Counted from the first letter of the stretch, positions 29,877 through 40,770 are shown. The stretch is DNA of 64,000 nucleotides from Streptomyces humicola (GCF_024436035.1 NZ_JANFNG010000003.1:124001-188000), one strand, 5' to 3'. Numbers and translations are program-made. The notes: generated by a model not told the origin, from the letters alone.

Positions 29877-30884
29877 TCAGAAGTCGTCGTCGAAGGAGAC
29901 CGACCCCTCGACCGCGATCTGGTAAGCGGAGGCGCGGCGCTCGAAGAAGTTGGTCAGCTCCTGCACGCCCTGCAGCTCCATGAACGAGAACGGGTTCTGC
30001 GAGCCGTAGCGTGGGGGCAGCCCGAGGCGCGCCAGGCGCTGGTCGGCGACGCACTCCAGGTATGCGCGCATCGAGTGGGTGTTCATGCCGGGCAGCCCGT
30101 CGCCGCACAGATCGCGGGCGAACAGCAGCTCCGCCTCGACGGCTTCCTCGAGCATCGCGGCGACCTGCTTGCCCATCTCCTCGTCGAAGAGATCCGGTTC
30201 CTCCTCGCGCACGGTGTCCACGACGTGGAAGGCGAAGTCCATGTGCATGGATTCGTCGCGGAAGACCCAGTTGGTCCCGGTGGCCAGGCCGTGCAACAGC
30301 CCGCGGGAGCGGAACCAGTAGACGTAGGCGAACGCGCCGTAGAAGAACAGGCCCTCGATGCAGGCGGCGAAACAGATCAGATTGAGCAGGAACCGGCGCC
30401 GGTCCCCCCTGGTGCGAAGGCGGTCGATCTCCTCGACAGAATCCATCCACCGGAAGCAGAACCGTGCCTTTTCACTGATGGACGGGATGTTCTCCACCGC
30501 GGCGAAGGCCGCCGCCCGGTCGTCGTGGTCGGGCAGGTACGTGTCGAGCAGTGTCAGATAGAACTGGACGTGCACCGCCTCCTCGAAGAGCTGCCGGGAG
30601 AGGTAGAGGCGGGCCTCAGGGGAGTTGATGTGCTTGTAGAGGGTGAGCACGAGGTTGTTGGCGACGATGGAGTCGCCGGTGGCGAAGAAGGCGACGAGTC
30701 TGCCGATCAGGTGCTGCTCGCCCGGGGAGAGCTTGGCGAGGTCGGCCACGTCGGAGTGGAGGTCGACCTCCTCAACCGTCCAGGTGTTCTTGATCGCGTT
30801 GCGGTAGTGCTCGTAGAAGGCCGGGTAACGCATCGGACGCAGCGTCAGTTCGAAACCCGGGTCGAGAAGGTTCTGGGTGGTCAT
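29877..30884 (-). CDS. nrdB: class I ribonucleotide reductase, beta subunit
   Basis: 335 residues. The di-iron ligands are in EEAVHVQFY, EGLFFYGAF and FRDESMHMDF; E-x2-H spacing is intact. It houses the tyrosyl radical used by NrdA. The ATG at 30884 shares one base with the TAA of nrdA, and GAGG lies about ten bases upstream within the nrdA end. Confidence 0.94.
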   Translation of the reverse strand: MTTQNLLDPGFELTLRPMRYPAFYEHYRNAIKNTWTVEEVDLHSDVADLAKLSPGEQHLIGRLVAFFATGDSIVANNLVLTLYKHINSPEARLYLSRQLFEEAVHVQFYLTLLDTYLPDHDDRAAAFAAVENIPSISEKARFCFRWMDSVEEIDRLRTRGDRRRFLLNLICFAACIEGLFFYGAFAYVYWFRSRGLLHGLATGTNWVFRDESMHMDFAFHVVDTVREEEPDLFDEEMGKQVAAMLEEAVEAELLFARDLCGDGLPGMNTHSMRAYLECVADQRLARLGLPPRYGSQNPFSFMELQGVQELTNFFERRASAYQIAVEGSVSFDDDF

Positions 30885-33241
30885 TACTGGCATGCCTCGC
30901 AGGACTCGGGGTCGGTCAGGGAGCAGGTGATCGCCTCGTCGGTCATGGCCGCCGGCCGGCCGGACGCGGCGCGGGCGATCCTCGTCGCCGGGCGGGACCG
31001 CAGGTAGTACGTGGTCTTCAGCCCCTTCTTCCAGGCGTATGCGTACATCGAGCTGAGCTTTCCGATGGTCGGCGATGCCATGAAGAGGTTCAGCGACTGG
31101 CTCTGGTCGAGATACGCGGTACGGGAGGCCGCCATGTCGATCAGGGCCCGCTGGGGGAGTTCCCAGGCCGTGCGGTAGAGCGTGCGGAGCTCCTCCGGGA
31201 GCCAGGTCAGTTCCTGCACCGAGCCGCCCGACTCGCGCAGCGCCTCGCGGGTGGTCGCGTCCCAGGCGCCGAGCCGCTTGAGGTCGTCGACCAGATAGGA
31301 GTTGACCTGCAGGAACTCGCCGCTGAGCGTTTCGCGTTTGAAGAGATTGGAGACCTGCGGCTCGATGCACTCGTAGACCCCGGCGATCGAGGCGATCGTC
31401 GCCGTTGGTGCGATGGCCAGCAGCAGCGCATTGCGCATTCCGGTGGCGCCGATGCGCTCGCGCAGCGCGGCCCACCGCTGCGGCCAGTGCGGGGTGACGT
31501 CGAAGTGGTCGGGGTGGAGCACGCCGCGAGCAGTGCGCGTCCCGGACCAGGCCGGGTGGGGGCCGTGACGTTCTGCCAGGTCGCAGGAGACCTCGTAGGC
31601 GGCGAGCATGATGCGCTCTGCGATCTGCGTGGACAGGCGGTGGGCTGCGGGGGAGTCGAAGGGCAGACGGAGCCGGAAGAAGACGTCCTGCAGGCCCATC
31701 ATGCCCAGGCCCACCGGGCGCCAGCGGGCGTTGGAGGCTGCGGCCTGTTCGGTCGGGTAGAAGTTGATGTCGACGACACGGTCGAGGAAGGTGACGGCGG
31801 TGCGGACGGTCGCGTCGAGCCGTTCCCAGTCCATCCGGCCGTCCGGGCCGAGGTGGGCGGCGAGATTGACCGAGCCGAGGTTGCAGACCGCGGTCTCGCC
31901 GTCGTCGGTCACCTCCAGGATCTCGGTGCACAAGTTGGACGAGTGCACGACCCGGCCGGGCTCGGCGGTCTGGTTGGCCGTACGGTTGGCCGCGTCCTTG
32001 AACGTCATCCAGCCGTTCCCGGTCTGGGCGAGGGTGCGCATCATGCCTGCATAGATCTGACGCGCCGGCACCTGCCGTACGAAACGCCCCTCGGCCTCGG
32101 CTCTGCGATAGGCGGCGTCGAACTCCTCGCCCCACAGATCGGGGAGCTCGGGAACGTCGGACGGGGAGAAGAGCGACCACAGGGCGTCGGCCTCGACGCG
32201 GCGCATGAACTCGTCCGGAATCCAGTGGGCGATGTTGAGGTTGTGGGTGCGGCGGGCGTCCTCGCCGGTGTTGTCGCGCAGTTCCAGGAACTCCTCGATG
32301 TCCGCGTGCCAGGTCTCCAGATAGACGCAGGCCGCCCCCTTGCGCCGGCCGCCCTGGTTGACGGCGGCGACCGAGGCGTCCAGCGTGCGCAGGAACGGCA
32401 CGACGCCGTTGGAGTGCCCGTTGGTGCCGCGGATCAGCGAACCGCGGGCGCGCACGCGGGTGTACGGGATGCCGATGCCGCCCGCGTGCTTGGAGAGACG
32501 GGCGATCTGGTGGTAGCGCTCGTAGACCGAGTCGAGCTGGTCGAGGGGCGAGTCGAGCAGGTAGCAGGACGACATCTGGGGATGGCGCGTGCCGGAGTTG
32601 AAGAGCGTGGGGGAGCTGGGCAGGTAGTCGAGGCGGCTGATCAGGTCGTAGAGCGCGGCGACATCGTCGAGCGCACGCGGTGAGTCGTCCTCGGCGAGGC
32701 CGCAGGCGACGCGCAGCATGAAGTGCTGTGGGGTCTCGATCACTTGACGCGACGTCGGATTGCGCAGCAGGTAGCGGGTGTGGAGCGTGCGCAGGCCGAA
32801 GTAGCCGATGCGGTCGTCCGCTCCGGCGTCGATCAGCGCGTCGAGACGGGCGGCATGCGCGCGGACGAACTTCGTTGTGGTGTCGGAGATGAGGCCCTCG
32901 CGGTGACCGACGCCGATGGAATCGGAGAACGCGATGACGCCCTCGCGGGCCGCCTCGTCGCCGATGGTGCGGGCGAGCAGCCGGGCCGCGAGGCGGCTGT
33001 ACTGCGGGTCGTCGGGGATCAGCCCGGCGGCCGCCTCCGTCGCCAGCTCGCGCAACTCGGCCTCGTCGGACCCCGCGTGCCGGCCGCGCAGCGCGGAGGC
33101 CGCGACCCGCCCCGGGTCGGTTTCGGGAAGGTCGGCGGTCAGCTCCGTCAGGGTGCGCAGCAGCGCGGTGCCCGGTGCGTCGGTGGGCGCTTCGTCGGTG
33201 GGCGGTGCTGCCGAGGCGGGTTCTGCGGGCGCGATGGTCAC
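30884..33241 (-). CDS. nrdA: class Ia ribonucleotide reductase, alpha subunit
   Basis: 785 residues from the GTG at 33241, with GGGAGAG about seven bases upstream. An N-terminal ATP-cone-like region is followed by the catalytic barrel (HSSNLCTEILEV with the radical-site loop, PTATIASIAGVYECIEP) and a C-terminal C-x2-C (ESCEACQ) for re-reduction. It reduces ribonucleoside diphosphates. The frame stays open upstream through the riboswitch but that part has no start support. Regulated by the B12 element. Confidence 0.94.
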   Translation of the reverse strand: MTIAPAEPASAAPPTDEAPTDAPGTALLRTLTELTADLPETDPGRVAASALRGRHAGSDEAELRELATEAAAGLIPDDPQYSRLAARLLARTIGDEAAREGVIAFSDSIGVGHREGLISDTTTKFVRAHAARLDALIDAGADDRIGYFGLRTLHTRYLLRNPTSRQVIETPQHFMLRVACGLAEDDSPRALDDVAALYDLISRLDYLPSSPTLFNSGTRHPQMSSCYLLDSPLDQLDSVYERYHQIARLSKHAGGIGIPYTRVRARGSLIRGTNGHSNGVVPFLRTLDASVAAVNQGGRRKGAACVYLETWHADIEEFLELRDNTGEDARRTHNLNIAHWIPDEFMRRVEADALWSLFSPSDVPELPDLWGEEFDAAYRRAEAEGRFVRQVPARQIYAGMMRTLAQTGNGWMTFKDAANRTANQTAEPGRVVHSSNLCTEILEVTDDGETAVCNLGSVNLAAHLGPDGRMDWERLDATVRTAVTFLDRVVDINFYPTEQAAASNARWRPVGLGMMGLQDVFFRLRLPFDSPAAHRLSTQIAERIMLAAYEVSCDLAERHGPHPAWSGTRTARGVLHPDHFDVTPHWPQRWAALRERIGATGMRNALLLAIAPTATIASIAGVYECIEPQVSNLFKRETLSGEFLQVNSYLVDDLKRLGAWDATTREALRESGGSVQELTWLPEELRTLYRTAWELPQRALIDMAASRTAYLDQSQSLNLFMASPTIGKLSSMYAYAWKKGLKTTYYLRSRPATRIARAASGRPAAMTDEAITCSLTDPESCEACQ

Positions 33242-33369
33242 GGCGGTCTCTCCCTCGTTGACGGCCTCGCCGCGAGGGATGAGCGGGCGCATGCGGGCAT
33301 GCCGCATCGCGTCCGCAGACCCAACCCGCGAGGCCCGGACGTGAGCAGCCCTCCGGGCGTTCCGGCGGG

Positions 33370-33500
33370 CGCGCCGTCGGCAGGTGCTCGGGCTCACGGG
33401 CAGCGCGCAGGCATGCCCGTACACCGTTGCGGGGCAGCCCCGGATTCGCACCGGGTTCCCCTGCGGCGACAGCGGAGTTGAGCATACATCTAGTGGTGAC
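33370..33500 (-). promoter_or_regulatory. cobalamin (B12) riboswitch upstream of nrdAB
   Basis: Read on the minus strand, the element holds GGGGAACCCGGTGCGAATCC, then GGGGCTGCCCCGCAACGGTG, and further on the B12 box in the form GAGCCCGAGCACCTGCCGAC. These are the conserved core segments of the AdoCbl riboswitch. It ends about 130 bases before nrdA. In Streptomyces such an element turns off class Ia reductase when B12 is available to the class II enzyme. Exact ends are estimates. Confidence 0.9.
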
Positions 33501-33547
33501 CTTCGGAAGATGCCCCAGATGTTGTGTCGCCTTCGGGTGTGGACGTA

Positions 33548-34048
33548 CTACAGTGCCACCGTGAACGCCAGCAGGGATACGCCCGGTACGGGCTCCCAGT
33601 CCCGCTCCGGCAGGCGTATGAAACCGAGCCGCTCGTACAGCCGGTGCGCAGTGTGCATCGTCTGCTGGCTGCAGATCACGACGTGTTCCAGGCCCAGCGA
33701 ACGCGCCCGGTCCAGACAGGCGCGCACCAGCGCTTCGGCCGCACCGCGGCGGCGCGCGGCGCGGGCGACGGCGAGCATGCGGAACTCGCCCTCGCCGGGC
33801 TGTGCCAGCTCCGCGTACGGCGTGCCGTGCGCGGCGAACGCCACCGCCCCCACCACCCGGTCGCTCGCCGCGTCGGCGGCGACCAGCACCTCCGCGTGCT
33901 CGGCCCGGTGACGCGCATCGCGGAGTGTCTTCAGATACGGGTCCTTCTCCCCGTAGGTGAGCAACCTGTCGCCCAGATAGGCCTCGGCCGTGATCTCGCC
34001 GACGGTGTCGAGCTCATCGGGCCGTACGCCCCGCACGATGATGTCCAT
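33548..34048 (-). CDS. GNAT family N-acetyltransferase
   Basis: 166 residues. Acetyl-CoA loop in RMLAVARAARRRGAAEALV and the closing motif HRLYERLGFIRLP. The ATG at 34048 (MDIIVRGVRPDEL) is preferred because the fold starts there; ATG 34078 would add ten residues. Substrate unknown. Confidence 0.85.
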   Translation of the reverse strand: MDIIVRGVRPDELDTVGEITAEAYLGDRLLTYGEKDPYLKTLRDARHRAEHAEVLVAADAASDRVVGAVAFAAHGTPYAELAQPGEGEFRMLAVARAARRRGAAEALVRACLDRARSLGLEHVVICSQQTMHTAHRLYERLGFIRLPERDWEPVPGVSLLAFTVAL

Positions 34049-34102
34049 GTACCGAAGTCTGCACGAGGCCACTGACATCGCGGCCCGCTCTCAGGCCCCG
34101 GC

Positions 34103-34976
34103 TCACAAATGCCCGAGCAGCGCGTGCAGCGCGGGATTGTCGTTGTTGCGGCGCCATGCGAGGGACAGTCGCACCGGCTCGGGGTCGGGCAGCTCCACCG
34201 GCTTGAACGTCAGCCCCGCGTAGCGCAGTTGCGCTGCGGCCGCCGGTACCAGGGCGACGCCCCACCCCCCGCCCACCAGTGCCAGGATGCTGTGCACCTG
34301 GCTTAGGTACTGCGAGTACACCGGGGAGGTGTCCGCCTCGCAGAAGATGCTGATCAGCAGCTCGTGGAAGTAGCGCGCCTCCATCGGTGGCTACATGATG
34401 AACGGTTGCGCATCGAAGTCGGGGATCCGCAGCGGCCCTTCCCTCCCGCTCAACGGATGGCCGACCGGCACCGCGGCGAGCAGCGGCTCGCGCAGCGCCG
34501 TGCGGGAGTCCAGCTCGGCGCTGGTGACCGGCGGCCGGACCAGGCCGAGATCGAGGCCGCCCTCGGCCAGGGCCTGGAGCTGGTCCATGGTTACCATCTC
34601 CCGCAACGCCACGTCCACGTTGGGCATGGCCGTGCGCGTGGTCTCCAGCAGCGTGCCGAGCATGGCGTACGCACTCGCCGCGGTGAAGCCGATCGTGATG
34701 GTGCCTGCTTCTCCCGATGACAGCTGGCGTACCGACACGGCGGCGTGCTCGGCCCGGCGCAGCAGCCGGCGTGCCTCGACGAGGAAGGCGCGCCCGGCCG
34801 GGGTGAGGCGCACTGTGCGGTTGCTGCGGTCGAAGAGCTGGACGCGCAGTTCGCTTTCGAGCAACTGGATCTGGCGGCTCAGCGGGGGCTGGGTCATGCG
34901 CAGCCGCTCGGCGGCCCGGCCGAAGTGCAGCTCCTCGGCCACCACCACGAAGTTCGCCAGCTGGTAGCGTGAACAC
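34103..34976 (-). pseudogene. LysR-family regulator gene broken by a nonsense codon and a probable 2-base deletion
   Basis: The helix-turn-helix (RAAERLRMTQPPLSRQIQLL) and effector domain are clear, but an in-frame TAG at 34393-34391 splits the domain after QPFIM; the same frame goes on with MEARYFHELL to 34103. The likely original GTG start at 34976, with GAGGA upstream, reads FTLPAG and lies in another frame; insertion of two bases would restore a family-like FTLYQLANF. The gene is divergent from the dehydratase at 35062 and probably once controlled it. Confidence 0.8.
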
Positions 34977-35001
34977 GCCAGTGTCCTCGATGCGTTCAAG
35001 G

Positions 35002-35015
35002 TATCGATAGATCTA
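35002..35015. promoter_or_regulatory. candidate LysR operator
   Basis: Two overlapping palindromes, TATCGATA (35002-35009) and TAGATCTA (35008-35015), in an AT-rich patch of the 85-base gap between the old LysR start and the dehydratase gene. The position suits a LysR site; binding is inferred. Confidence 0.35.
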
Positions 35016-35061
35016 AAATTGGTGTTGGACTTGGATCGATCGGTCATCCTAGCGTCGTCAT

Positions 35062-36264
35062 GTGACGACGACAGCCGCAGGTACAGCTGCAGGTGCAGCC
35101 GCTTCGATTCAAGCCGCCTTCCAGCCGGGCGAGGCGACCCTGGACCGCATCTCCTGGGTCAGGCTCTCTGCCGTCCGCCTCCCGTTGGCGACGCCGGTCA
35201 GTGATGCGAAGGTCCTCACCGGACGGCAGCGGCCGATGACGGAGATCGCGTTCCTGTTCGCCGAGATCGCCACCGAGGAGGGCCATCACGGCATCGGCTT
35301 CAGCTACTCCAAACGCGCCGGCGGCCCCGGCCAGTACGCCCACGCGAAGGAGATCACCCCCGTACTGATCGGCGAGGATCCCAGCGACATCGCCAAGATC
35401 TGGACCAAGCTCGTCTGGGCCGGGGCCTCCGTCGGCCGCAGCGGGCTGGCGACCCAGGCCATTGCCGCCGTCGACGTGGCCCTGTGGGACCTGAAGGCCA
35501 AGCGGGCCGGCCTGCCGCTCGCCAAGCTGCTGGGCAGCCATCGCGACTCCGTACGCTGCTACAACACTTCCGGCGGATTCCTGCACACGCCGATCGAGCA
35601 GGTCCTGGAGAACGCCACCGCATCGCTCGGCCGCGGCATCAGCGGCATCAAGATCAAGGTCGGCCAGCCCGACACCGCCGAGGACCTGTGCCGGCTCGCC
35701 GCCGTGCGCGAACACCTCGGTGACGGCGTTCCGCTCATGGTCGATGCCAACCAGCAGTGGGACCGGCCCACGGCCCAGCGCATGGGCCGTGCGATGGAGT
35801 CGTTCAACCTGGTCTGGATCGAGGAGCCCCTCGACGCCTACGACGTCGAGGGCCACGCCGCCCTCGCGTCGTCGCTCGACACCCCGGTCGCGACGGGGGA
35901 GATGCTGGCAAGCGTCGCCGAGCACTGGGAGCTCATCCGGGGCCGCGCCGCGGATGTCATCCAGCCCGACGCCCCGCGCATCGGCGGCATCACCCCGTTC
36001 CTCAGACTCGCCGCGCTCGCCGACCACCACCACCTGCAGCTGGCGCCGCACTTCGCGATGGAGATCCATCTCCACCTCGCGGCCGCCTACCCGCACGAGC
36101 CGTGGGTCGAGCACTTCGAGTGGCTCGAACCGCTCTTCAACGAGCGGCTCGACATCCGTGACGGGCGGATGCACGTGCCGGGGCGCCCGGGACTCGGATT
36201 CACCCTCAGCGACCAGGCGCGGGCCTGGACCACGGAGGAGTGCGAGTTCGGCAAGCGCCCCTGA
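35062..36264 (+). CDS. mandelate racemase/enolase-family sugar-acid dehydratase (talarate/galactarate dehydratase-like)
   Basis: 400 residues. The enolase-superfamily pattern is present: KIKVG with the catalytic lysine (about 194-198), metal ligands in VDANQQWD, IEEP and ATGE, and a C-terminal histidine in APHFAME. The pattern best fits L-talarate/galactarate dehydratase, making 5-keto-4-deoxy-D-glucarate. No Shine-Dalgarno site precedes the GTG, so a leaderless transcript is possible. The adjacent LysR gene is broken. Confidence 0.82.
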   Translation: MTTTAAGTAAGAAASIQAAFQPGEATLDRISWVRLSAVRLPLATPVSDAKVLTGRQRPMTEIAFLFAEIATEEGHHGIGFSYSKRAGGPGQYAHAKEITPVLIGEDPSDIAKIWTKLVWAGASVGRSGLATQAIAAVDVALWDLKAKRAGLPLAKLLGSHRDSVRCYNTSGGFLHTPIEQVLENATASLGRGISGIKIKVGQPDTAEDLCRLAAVREHLGDGVPLMVDANQQWDRPTAQRMGRAMESFNLVWIEEPLDAYDVEGHAALASSLDTPVATGEMLASVAEHWELIRGRAADVIQPDAPRIGGITPFLRLAALADHHHLQLAPHFAMEIHLHLAAAYPHEPWVEHFEWLEPLFNERLDIRDGRMHVPGRPGLGFTLSDQARAWTTEECEFGKRP

Positions 36265-36302
36265 CACGTGCACACGCACGGCGTGCGGCGACGGCGTACG
36301 GC

Positions 36303-37931
36303 TCAGTGCGCCTCGGCGAGCGGGAGCTCCTCGACGCCTTCCTCGCCTGCTTCGGCGGTGTAGTCGGTGCGTGTGGTCTCGTCCGTGCCGGCCGGGGCCT
36401 TGGCGGCCTGCAGGACGAGGGTGAGGACGACGGCGACGGCGATGTTGAGGACGATGGCGGTCACGCCGATGTAGCCGAGTTTGCCGATGCCGGGGATGAG
36501 TTTGGAGCTGCCGCCGAAGTGGGCCTGGGTGGGGCTGGCGACGGTCCAGGCCGCCCAGGTGCCGTAGACCATGCCGACGGCCCAGCCGGCGAGCAGGGCC
36601 CACCGGTGGAACCAGCGGGTGTACAGGCCGGTGACGAGGGCGGGGAAGGTCTGCAGGATCCAGATGCCGCCGAGCAGCTGGAAGTTGATGGCGGCGGACT
36701 GGTCCATGGTCAGGACGAAGACCAGGGCACCGACCTTGACCACCAGGGAGGCGAGCTTGGAGACGCGGGTCTCCTGTTCGGGGGTGGCATCCGGGCGCAG
36801 GAAGTCCTTGTAGATGTTGCGGGTGAACAGGTTGGCGGCGGCGATCGACATGATGGCGGCCGGGACGAGGGCGCCGATGCCGATGGCGGCGAAGGCGACG
36901 CCGGCGAACCAGGAGGGGAAGAGGTTGTCGAAGAGCTGAGGGATGGCCAGCTGGGAGTTGTAGCCCTTGATGCCCTTGCCCACGCCGTCGGCGATGGCCA
37001 TGAACCCCAGCAGGGCCAGCAGGCCGAGCATGAGGGAGTACAGCGGCAGGATGATGGTGTTGCGCCGGACCACCGCGCGGCTGCGGCCGGACAGGGTCGC
37101 GGTGACCGAGTGCGGGTACATGAACAGCGCCATCGCCGAGCCCAGGGCCAGCGTGCCGTAGGCCCACTGGTTCTTGGCGCTGCTGACCAGCTCGCCGCGG
37201 GGTTTGCCGGTGGCCGGGCTGACCTTGGTCAGCGCCTGCTCGGAGATGTGGAAGATGTGGGCGAAACCGCCCAGGCGGATCGGGATGTAGATGATCGCCA
37301 CCGCGATGACGATGTAGATGAGCGTGTCCTTGACGAACGCGATCAGCGCCGGGGCGCGCAGCCCGGAGGAGTAGGTGTAGGCGGCCAGCACCGCGAAGGC
37401 GATCAGCAGCGGCAGGTCCTTGACGAAGGCGTTGGACGAGGCGCTGCCGCCGATGCCGATGACGTCCAGCACCGCCTGGATGCCCACCAGTTGCAGGGCC
37501 ACATACGGCATCGTGGCCAGGATCCCGGTCAGGGCCACGGCCAGCGACAGCCCCTTCGACCCGTACCGTCCGCGCACGAAGTCCGAGGTGGTGACATAGC
37601 CGTGCCGGTGCGCCACCGACCACAGCCGCGGCAGGAAGCAGAAGATCAGCGGATAGACCAGGATCGTGTACGGCACAGCGAAGAACCCCGAGGCCCCGGC
37701 CGCGTACACCGCCGCAGGAACCGCCACGAACGTGTACGCCGTGTACAGGTCACCACCGAGCAGGAACCAGCTGATCCACGTACCGAAACTGCGCCCGCCG
37801 AGCCCCCACTCGTCCAGGGTCTCGGCGTTGGCGGCCCGCCGCCACCGCGCCGCCAGGAACCCCAGCACACTGACCAGCACGAAGAAAACGACGAAGACGG
37901 CGAGCGCGACACCGTTGATCCCGTGCTTCAT
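36303..37931 (-). CDS. sodium:solute symporter, monocarboxylate permease MctP-like
   Basis: 542 residues with about 13 membrane helices. GGRSFGTWISWFLLGGDLYT near the N-terminus and GRYGSKGLSLAVALTGI are SSS-family segments. The close match to MctP/MctC-type permeases suggests pyruvate, lactate or acetate uptake. The ATG overlaps the end of the DUF3311 gene by four bases, the usual pairing for this permease type. Confidence 0.85.
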   Translation of the reverse strand: MKHGINGVALAVFVVFFVLVSVLGFLAARWRRAANAETLDEWGLGGRSFGTWISWFLLGGDLYTAYTFVAVPAAVYAAGASGFFAVPYTILVYPLIFCFLPRLWSVAHRHGYVTTSDFVRGRYGSKGLSLAVALTGILATMPYVALQLVGIQAVLDVIGIGGSASSNAFVKDLPLLIAFAVLAAYTYSSGLRAPALIAFVKDTLIYIVIAVAIIYIPIRLGGFAHIFHISEQALTKVSPATGKPRGELVSSAKNQWAYGTLALGSAMALFMYPHSVTATLSGRSRAVVRRNTIILPLYSLMLGLLALLGFMAIADGVGKGIKGYNSQLAIPQLFDNLFPSWFAGVAFAAIGIGALVPAAIMSIAAANLFTRNIYKDFLRPDATPEQETRVSKLASLVVKVGALVFVLTMDQSAAINFQLLGGIWILQTFPALVTGLYTRWFHRWALLAGWAVGMVYGTWAAWTVASPTQAHFGGSSKLIPGIGKLGYIGVTAIVLNIAVAVVLTLVLQAAKAPAGTDETTRTDYTAEAGEEGVEELPLAEAH

Positions 37932-38215
37932 GCCGCACCCCCCTGAGCCTCGTCCTGCCCGCGCCGCGCGCGTTCGTCACGACGGATCAGCACATACGCG
38001 ACCGCGGTGAGCGCACAGGTGATCAGCACCCAGGAGATCTGGTACCAGTAGAAGAACGGGATCCCGATGAACGTCGGCTTCAACCGCGCGTACGAATTCA
38101 CCCACAGCATTGACACCAACGGAAGGATGAGACACACGGCAGCACCCACACGGGCGCCGGTGACCACCGGTACCCGTCTGGCCTGCGATGGTTGTGGCTC
38201 CGACTGCACAGTCAT
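37928..38215 (-). CDS. DUF3311 small membrane protein, partner of the symporter
   Basis: 95 residues with two membrane helices (VGAAVCLILPLVSMLWV; FFYWYQISWVLITCALTAVAYV split by a short loop). IPFFYWYQ is the DUF3311 hallmark. GGGGAG lies nine bases before the ATG, and the stop overlaps the permease start (ATGA). Probably a subunit or assembly factor of the permease. Confidence 0.87.
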   Translation of the reverse strand: MTVQSEPQPSQARRVPVVTGARVGAAVCLILPLVSMLWVNSYARLKPTFIGIPFFYWYQISWVLITCALTAVAYVLIRRDERARRGQDEAQGGAA

Positions 38216-38341
38216 GGCGGCGGCTCCCCGATTTTCGCTTCTTTGACCGACTCTTGCCTGTGTAATGCGCAGGCAATGTAGGCCAGAATGGAGCACCCCG
38301 TCACTACCCGTCCGCATATCGGTACGGAAACGGATCGGCCA

Positions 38342-39382
<1,041 letters not shown>

Positions 39383-39474
39383 AGACCCACGAGCACAACG
39401 CGTCCGCGATGACCTAGCGGTGGCGGCGATTTCGGGCGATGGGGGGAGTTTCGGGCATCCCTGAGGAGGATGGC

Positions 39475-40770
39475 ATGAAGCGCAAGGGCAGAGCGGCGGC
39501 GGCCGTACTGGGGGCCGCGGTGCTGGCCGTGTCGGTCGCGGCGTGCGGGTCGAGCGGTGGCAGCAGCAACAACGCGAGCTCCGGGAACGACTTCAAGGGC
39601 AAGACGCTGACGGTCTGGTTCATGAGCGGATCCAACCCCCCTGGATGGACGAAGGACATCACCGCCGCGTTCGAGAAGGACCACCCCGGCGCCAAGCTCA
39701 ACGTCCAGGTGCAGCAGTGGACCGGCATCCAGCAGAAGCTGACCACCGCCCTGTCGGAGAGCAACCCGCCGGACGTCTTCGAGGTGGGCAACACCCAGAC
39801 GCCGTACTACGCATCCACCGGCGGCCTGATGGACCTGAGCAGCATCAAGTCCGACCTGGGCGGCAACGACTGGGTGCCGTCGCTGAACGGGTCCGCCGTC
39901 TACAACGGCAAGCAGTACGCGGCGCCGTGGTACTTCGCCGACCGCGTCGTCATCTACAACAAGCAGATCTGGCAGAAGGCCGGCATCACCGGCCCCCCGC
40001 AGACGATGAGCGAGTTCGAGTCCGACCTCGCCAAGATCCAATCGAGCGGCACCCAGGACGCTCTCTACCTGCCCGGTGAGAACTGGTACGCCTTCGACGG
40101 CTTCCTCCTCGACCAGGGCGCACAGATCGTCAAGCAGCAGGGCAGCGCGTACGTCGGCAACCTCGACACGCCGCAGGCCGCCGCCGCGATCAACCTCTAC
40201 AAGAAGCTCAACTCCTACGGCACCGCGCCCAAGGACACCGACGAGGCCACCCCGCAGCAGTACACGGTCTTCGCCAAGGGCAATGTCGGCTCCATGATCG
40301 GTCTCGGCTGGGAGGCCGCCTCGGCCGTCGCCGCCAACCCGAAGCTGAACGGCCAGATCGGCTATTTCGCGATCCCGGGCTCGACCGCGGGCACCCCGGC
40401 CAAGGTCTTCCTGGGTGGCTCGAACCTGGCCGTCGCCCAGAACAGCAAGAACCAGCAGCTGGCCCAGGACTTCCTCAAGCTCGCGATGTCGGACCAGTTC
40501 GAGGGCGAGCTCGCCAAGCAGAACGGCATCATCCCCAACAAGGCCTCCCTCAACTCGAACCTCGCGAGCAGCGCCTACGGCACCGTCGCGGCCGCCGCCG
40601 CGGCGAACGGCGGAACGACCCCGCTCATCCCGACCTGGGGCAACGTCGAGAACCCGCCGAACCCGATCAAGACGCTCTACATGGCTCCCGTGCTGCAGGG
40701 AACGGACCCCTCCTCCGCGGCCCAGAAAGCCGACGCACAGATCACCAAGCTCCTCAGCCAGCAGCAGTAG
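39475..40770 (+). CDS. dasA: chitobiose/GlcNAc ABC transporter, solute-binding lipoprotein DasA
   Basis: 431 residues. Lipoprotein signal peptide with lipobox VAAC (C24), then a Gly/Ser/Asn linker and a family 1 binding protein. GAGGAGG lies seven bases before the ATG. It captures N,N'-diacetylchitobiose for import through DasBC. Named from sequence and from its place beside dasR. Confidence 0.93.
   Translation: MKRKGRAAAAVLGAAVLAVSVAACGSSGGSSNNASSGNDFKGKTLTVWFMSGSNPPGWTKDITAAFEKDHPGAKLNVQVQQWTGIQQKLTTALSESNPPDVFEVGNTQTPYYASTGGLMDLSSIKSDLGGNDWVPSLNGSAVYNGKQYAAPWYFADRVVIYNKQIWQKAGITGPPQTMSEFESDLAKIQSSGTQDALYLPGENWYAFDGFLLDQGAQIVKQQGSAYVGNLDTPQAAAAINLYKKLNSYGTAPKDTDEATPQQYTVFAKGNVGSMIGLGWEAASAVAANPKLNGQIGYFAIPGSTAGTPAKVFLGGSNLAVAQNSKNQQLAQDFLKLAMSDQFEGELAKQNGIIPNKASLNSNLASSAYGTVAAAAAANGGTTPLIPTWGNVENPPNPIKTLYMAPVLQGTDPSSAAQKADAQITKLLSQQQ

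Noticed and set aside
29877-33485. A single 1202-codon minus-strand frame covering nrdB and reading through nrdA
   Set aside because: Only its last 335 codons are coding (NrdB). The earlier part is a second frame over nrdA, which is plainly coded in another frame.
35044-37623. Long minus-strand frame of 859 codons opposite the dehydratase and across the symporter
   Set aside because: It is antisense to one recognised gene and out of frame with another; its product is Arg/Gly-rich without a known fold.
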